DNA from: Anaeramoeba flamelloides | Lineage: Eukaryota; Metamonada; Anaeramoebidae | DNA: 64,000 nt | Reading direction: 5' to 3' | NCBI GenBank assembly: GCA_027625915.1 | Contig: JANTQA010000032.1 | Span: 13,284,001 to 13,348,000, forward strand | Shown here: in pieces, positions 59,581 to 64,000 of the stretch | Position numbering within the stretch: position 1 is the first letter of the stretch | Layout: each line of letters starts with the position of its first letter | Notes under the pieces: generated by a model | Told to the model about the DNA's origin: nothing | Database searches by the model: none | What the model saw: only the letters and a program-made list of their open reading frames with translations | Position numbers and translations under genes: made by a program

Positions 59581-60990
59581 TGTATAATAATCAGTATTTT
59601 AATATTTTTTTTTTTTTTATGTTTTTATTTTTGTGCTCTATTAGAAAATAAATTGAAAGGTATTATATTGCAAAAAATTTGATTTTAATTGGATTTTTTT
59701 TGGATTTTTCAATTTTAGATTACCTACCAAATAAAAAAAATCATTCTTACTATTATCATATTATTAAATAAACATCATTTTTTCCGGTGAAGATGTAAAC
59801 AAAATAAGATTTTATAGTTTTAAAATTATATAAATAAAGTATACAGAAAATTAAACCCAAATGTTTTAAAACTTTCAAGTTAACATTCACAAACCATAAT
59901 AAATTTATTTCGTATTACGTTTTTTATGTTAATAATTCCCCCTACATATGAAATTAGGTATTCTCTCTAGTCCGGTACTTTTAAACTTTGTTTTGAAATC
60001 CATGATAATCAAATCTTGATTAATTACATTCTTTATTTTTTATTAACAACATAATTTCTGATAAAGAAAATGATTTTTTGCATAAATTTACTTATTGTGG
60101 ATCCACTCCATCCTTATTGGATATTATAAAATAAAAGTTTATTGATGTTTTACACTTCTTTTGAGTTGAAAAATATATATAAATAATCATAAAAAAAAAA
60201 AAAATCACATAAAACCCTCCTAAAAACATATTTCAATTACCAAATGAAAGTTAAAAAAATTCTCAATTGCAAATAATTAATTTTTTTAAAAAAAATAATT
60301 CTTTTCTAGTTTAATATTATAAAATACATGAATTTCTTCAATTTGAAAACAAATATTATTCTCCACATTTAAAATCAAATTAATAGAATTTAATTGTATT
60401 TGGGGTCATTTTATCAACTCCTCTATTTGACAAAGAAAGGGTTTTGTGGCAATATTGAAACAAAAAAAGAAACAATTATAAGAATTTAAAAGATATATAA
60501 AAAAAATCTTTAAGAGATCTCAAAAAGAGTAAAAGGGTGGTACTTCAAAACGAATAAAATTATATTCAAAATTAACGAAAAAACAATTTAAATTTTCTAA
60601 AACCGATAAAATTATTTTTTACTCAATATTTTGACAACAATATCTACTTGTTACTGCAAATCAACAAAAACACCTTCAGAATATATGTTTTAAATATTTA
60701 AATTTGTAATTCTATGAACAGTGGTATAAATAACCCATTATTTTTTAACTTTAACTAATTACCAAATATTAAAGTGTGATCAAAATATATGTCCACTATA
60801 TAAATCAAAAAAACAAATCAATTGTACCAACAGCATATAAACACTTAATTGGATTCTTTAATTATATTTTAAAATTAATGAAGAGGATTTTGAAAATTAA
60901 TTTGAAATTTTAAGAAAGATAAATAACCAAGGGTTCATTTTTGAATTTTTTCCAAAAATAATTAAATAAATTTGAGAAAATTTTGTTAAT
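59411..60990. other. AT-rich spacer, nothing recognised
   Basis: A (CT)n(AT)n run at 59519-59579 is the only feature seen. Confidence 0.5.
59519..59579. repeat. (CT)n(AT)n compound microsatellite
   Basis: About 16 CT units followed by about 14 AT units. Confidence 0.92.
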
Positions 60991-61195
60991 TACAGTCAGT
61001 TTCACTTTTAAGACACAAACTTTCAACGAAATTTAAGGCACAAAAAAATCTCAAATTAAGGCACAAAATTTGGAATTTTTTTTTTTAATCACAATTTATT
61101 TTTACTAGAATTTGAATTTTATGTTTTAATATGAGATTTTTTTTGTGCCTTAAATTTCGTGTAAAGTTTGTGTCTTAAAAGTGAAACTGACTGTA
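60991..61195. mobile_element. Palindromic MITE A, copy 7 (well preserved)
   Basis: TACAGTCAGTTTCACTTTTA to AAAAGTGAAACTGACTGTA. Almost perfect pairing of the outer 60 bp. It lies 290 bp upstream of the Rab-like gene, so it may sit in that gene's promoter. Confidence 0.9.
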
Positions 61196-61481
61196 TGAAC
61201 GAAATTTTTGAAACAAATGTTTAATATTATTGAACTTTTGAATAATTCAAGATTTAAACCTGAACCAATTATGTGTATATGTATTTCCTATCTGCAAATA
61301 CCCGATCTCAAAAGAGTAATCAAATCTTCCATAATGTTTTGTCCAATATCTCATTCACAGTCTTTTGATAATCTTTCGTCCTTAAACTTATTCTAAAAAT
61401 TTCCAATTTGAAACAAATTCAACCAAAATCATTTTTTTTTTTTTTCATAATTCTGCTAAAACTTAAAAATTCTTTTAGAAG

Positions 61482-62148
61482 ATGTTTAGAAAATGGTCAA
61501 AAATATTGGGAATTCCAAAAAAGAACTTAAACCAATCCGAAAAAGAAATCCTTTCTGGTTTAAAGAAAAAGCTAACAACCAACGAAGCACAAAAGATTGT
61601 AAGCCAAAGAGTATATACAAAGTGGGAAAAACTTCCTCTTTCAGCAAATAAAATACTTCTTGTGGGGTATACTAGGTCTGGTAAATCATCCTTTGCGATA
61701 AAATATGTAAGTTAATAGGACTTTTTAAATTTATTTGTTATTAATTTACTCCTTTTTTAATATATTTTTCCTCTTTTTTTCTTATTTTTTCTTGTTTTTT
61801 TTTTTCGTTATTTTTTTAAAAAGGTCCAAAACAAATTTCAAGAGATCCTTGGACCAACTATTGGTGCATCTTTTGTAAAAATCTTTTCTCTTCAATTTTT
61901 TCTTTTTTTTTTCTCACAACTTTAATTTAACTTGAGTTTTTTTTTTCAATTTACCTTAGTTGGCAAAAACTGAAAAAATGTTTGGGTTGACTTTAAAACA
62001 TGAAATGGTAAAATCTTTTTTACTTTTTTTTATAATTTCTCTTTTTTTTTATTACTCATTTTTCTTCCAATTCTTTTTGTTATCTTCATATTTTGAATAA
62101 ACTCTACACTTAAATTCATTTTTTGGGTTATATAGTGGGACACAGCAG
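61482..62148 (+). CDS. Rab5-type small GTPase, 5' half
   Basis: Rab5-like GTPases control endosome fusion and trafficking. Four exons are clear: 61482-61706, 61824-61874, 61960-62007 and 62136-62148, with introns of 117, 85 and 128 bp. They encode 112 complete residues plus the first base of a Gly codon. Residues 1-56 are a basic N-terminal extension not usual in Rabs. Then come KILLVGYTRSGKSS (P-loop), KYVQNKF, PTIGASF (switch I of the Rab5/22/31 group) and WDTAG (G3). The fourth exon is only 13 nt (TGGGACACAGCAG). The remaining G4/G5 and the C-terminal Cys motif are not found before the window ends. The next intron holds element B and a LINE. A candidate continuation (GAACAAAGATTGGAGAACA, then GTATGT, 62288-62306) does not fit the family spacing. 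The gene is either long-introned or disrupted. Confidence 0.88.
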
Positions 62149-62637
62149 GTAAGTTTTTTGGTTTTTTTTTTTGCATACTTTTGAAACTTTAACATTTTGA
62201 AGATTTTGTATTTTTTAAAATTTTTTTAGTAAAATGACTTTTTTTATTGATCAAGATTTGTCAAAATATTGCTATTACTCTCCAAAAGAACAAAGATTGG
62301 AGAACAGTATGTTTGGTTGAGATTTTAGTTCATCGTTAAGGGATTAGAGTCTACCAAGGAGAAGCCTAGGAACAAAGTATGTTGTTATTGGACCTAATAA
62401 CATTAGTGCTATATGGTTCAAATGTCTCTAAAAAATCGATTAGTCAAGTAGTAATATTTATTGATTCTCATCAATTTAAAATGATCTATGTATTAGTAAA
62501 AAAAACCCAACAATTTCAGAATAAAATCTGCATTTTGCCATAAATTTAAAGGCTGAATTATCAATATTCGACTACAAAGTCATAAAATATCTTTCTTAAA
62601 TTTGTGGATAAATGTAGATTAGTTACTAAAAAATTCG

Positions 62638-63954
62638 TTTTTTTTTTTTTTTTTTTATTGTAATTTAAGGGAGGAGTTTAGAATTCCTCTTGTTTGCCCG
62701 AATTCCCAAACTTGAACTTAGAAATCCTATAATAGATTCAAACATAGTCTTCTTATCTACTAGAGCTAATAAAGATATTGAATCTTGTTTATTAATAATA
62801 TTATTAATATTATTATTATTTAAAATAAGTGAAAAATAATTTTTTTCTAATTCAGAAATCCAGATTTTACGATTATTTTCATAGCCTGGGCAGTTGTTAG
62901 GTTTTCCAGAATTTAAAAGAATTGTGTAAAATCTTTGATTTTACTCTATTCTTTTAAATTCTGGAAAACCGCCGTTAGCTTTTTTTTAATTTGAGAAATA
63001 GAAAGAAAATTTCTAAAATTTTTTTTAATTTCTCAAATTAAAAAAAATCTAGGCACTTGACGAAACGATCACAGAGAAAATGATCCAAATCTTCAATGAT
63101 ATCCAAATCTTTATTTATTTTACACAATTGACAAAATTGTGAATTATTTTTGTTCATAAAATAAGAATATCTATTAAGATAATTTGTAAAATTTCGTAAC
63201 TTTAGAATAGAAGTTGAACACTTCCATTTTAAATATTTTTGCAGTTTGTTAATATTTAACTGTATCAAAATTATTTTCAAATAATTTTGTACTTTCCAAC
63301 TTGGACTATTTTTTAATTGATTAATTCGTTAATTTTCGAGTTCATATTCTAATTCTTTTAAATTTCGAGCTTTCCAATTAATGTTTTCTGTTTCTTTTTC
63401 TCTGAAGGGGAGAAGATTTATTAATTTATCAAATCCCAAAATTTTTAATTTTTGAATTAATTTGAATTTTCTTTTGTAAATTGTGATTCTTGCCAAATCA
63501 ATTTTTGCTTCAGTTTTATAGATAAGTCTTGGGGAATGTGGGTTTATTAATAGCGATTCTGTGATTTTCTTATTAATCCAAATATGAATTTTTTTGAAAT
63601 CAGATTCTGTAAAGTCAAATATCTCCAACCCATATAATAGTTGACTATGTAAAACGGCTTTAAAGAATTGAATTTTTAACCCATTAGAAAAATTCCTTTC
63701 TTTAAAAATATGTCAGACTTTTTCAAAATTATTATTGACCTTTTCAAAGTTAAATCTTAGGTGAGTTTTTTTGTCTAACCAAATACCAAGATATAAAATT
63801 TCTTTTGGTATTAGGGTTTTTTTTGTTTTATCACCATTTGGATTCATTCCAAAATCTTTTATTCTTTTATATATTTTTTGTAATTGACAATTTATTTCTA
63901 TCATTGATCCTTTCGTTATTAATATCAAATCATCAGAAAAAAAAAAATTCTTTT
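62638..63954 (-). mobile_element. LINE 3' fragment, copy 2 (5'-truncated, inside B)
   Basis: Minus-strand remnant of a non-LTR retrotransposon. At its 5' end it reads FFFSDDLILITKGS: S-D-D is the reverse-transcriptase catalytic motif C of this class (usually xADD). It is followed by NPNGDKTKK and YLGIWLDKK, typical of LINE RT motifs D-E. About 140 codons on (63.4 kb) comes INWKARNL, then the terminal zinc knuckle CQLC..DHFLC and a tail ending near 62690. All segments lie in one frame with several stops between them. A run of 19 T (62638-62656) is its poly(A) tail on the minus strand. The upstream RT and endonuclease are missing, as expected from 5' truncation during target-primed reverse transcription. 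Confidence 0.85.
62885..63053. repeat. Hairpin element P, locus 4 (inside LINE copy 2)
   Basis: Two hairpins: GGTTTTCCAGAATTTAAAAG pairing with CTTTTAAATTCTGGAAAACC, and TTTTTTTTAATTTGAGAAAT pairing with ATTTCTCAAATTAAAAAAAA. They are separated by GCCGTTAGC and end in CTAGGCACTTGACG, the complement of the GTCAAGTGCCTAG head. It interrupts the LINE right after the zinc knuckle. Confidence 0.85.
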
Positions 63955-64000
63955 TTTTTTAAAAAATTAAATAATTAATAATAAATTTTTTTGACAAATT

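Larger units (their letters stand above)
62336..64000 (-). mobile_element. TTAA element B, copy 4, split by a LINE, runs off the window
   Basis: Left boundary TTAA at 62336-62339 and GGGATTAGAGTC. Matches copy 2 as far as AAAAAATTCGTTTT (about 62640) and resumes at 63955 with AAAAAATTAAATAATTAATA. The intervening 1.3 kb is the LINE. Lies in the presumed intron 4 of the Rab gene. Confidence 0.85.

Noticed and set aside
62288-62306. Possible fifth Rab exon (GAACAAAGATTGGAGAACA before GTATGT)
   Set aside because: Joining it gives WDTAEQRL, one residue short of the invariant WDTAGQER pattern, so it is not included in the gene model.

Overview
The window comes from a very A+T-rich nuclear genome of a unicellular eukaryote. 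It has low gene density, long AT-rich spacers, and GT-AG introns mostly of 60-330 bp. The proteins are full of Lys/Glu/Asn/Ser tracts, and most readable stops are TAA. Gene content (ARPC2, Ras, a Rab5-type GTPase, HMG-box, PX/BAR sorting nexin, PDI-like) is generic for an amoeboid protist. An amoebozoan or an Anaeramoeba-like metamonad would fit, but I cannot assign the species. No tRNA, rRNA, CRISPR or prokaryotic feature was seen.

Host genes, left to right: a small single-pass membrane protein (4.4-4.8 kb, -); ARPC2 of the Arp2/3 complex (10.3-11.9 kb, +, three exons); a Ras GTPase with Glu at position 61 (17.4-18.0 kb, -); a two-HMG-box protein (23.0-24.1 kb, -, three exons, both boxes interrupted at the same codon); a PX-BAR-type sorting nexin with an RG-repeat N-terminus (31.6-33.9 kb, +); two unrecognised membrane proteins (37.6-38.3 kb, + and 43.4-44.2 kb, +); a PDI-like thioredoxin-fold protein (47.8-49.4 kb, -); a signal-peptide-bearing single-pass protein (55.8-56.9 kb, +); and the 5' half of a Rab5-like GTPase with a 13-nt exon (61.5-62.1 kb, +). 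They are not an operon or cluster. Ras, ARPC2, Rab and the sorting nexin all belong to actin/endomembrane biology, which is commonplace for an amoeboid cell.

Most of the rest is small mobile elements and their debris, which I labelled by letter. A: about 200-bp palindromic elements with TA-flanked CAGTCAGTTCCAC ends (7 copies). B, C and G: elements flanked by TTAA with ends starting GGGA (4, 3 and 1 copies). D: long-TIR element (2 copies, one nested in C). E and F: related TIR elements (4 and 2 copies; two E copies form a 1.1-kb palindrome). H: TIR element (2 copies). I: 736-bp TIR element (1 copy, holding C). S: a retroposon-like unit inserted as a dimer between three copies of one 15-bp target repeat. 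P: modular hairpin arrays (4 loci). Two 3' fragments of a non-LTR retrotransposon (LINE) lie at 44.4-45.0 and 62.66-63.95 kb, each interrupted by a P hairpin element. A decayed Tc1/mariner-type transposase N-terminus lies at 42.4 kb.

The most unusual items are the P hairpin arrays, the S dimer, the E61 Ras, the duplicated HMG box with duplicated intron position, the 13-nt Rab exon and the RG-repeat sorting nexin.
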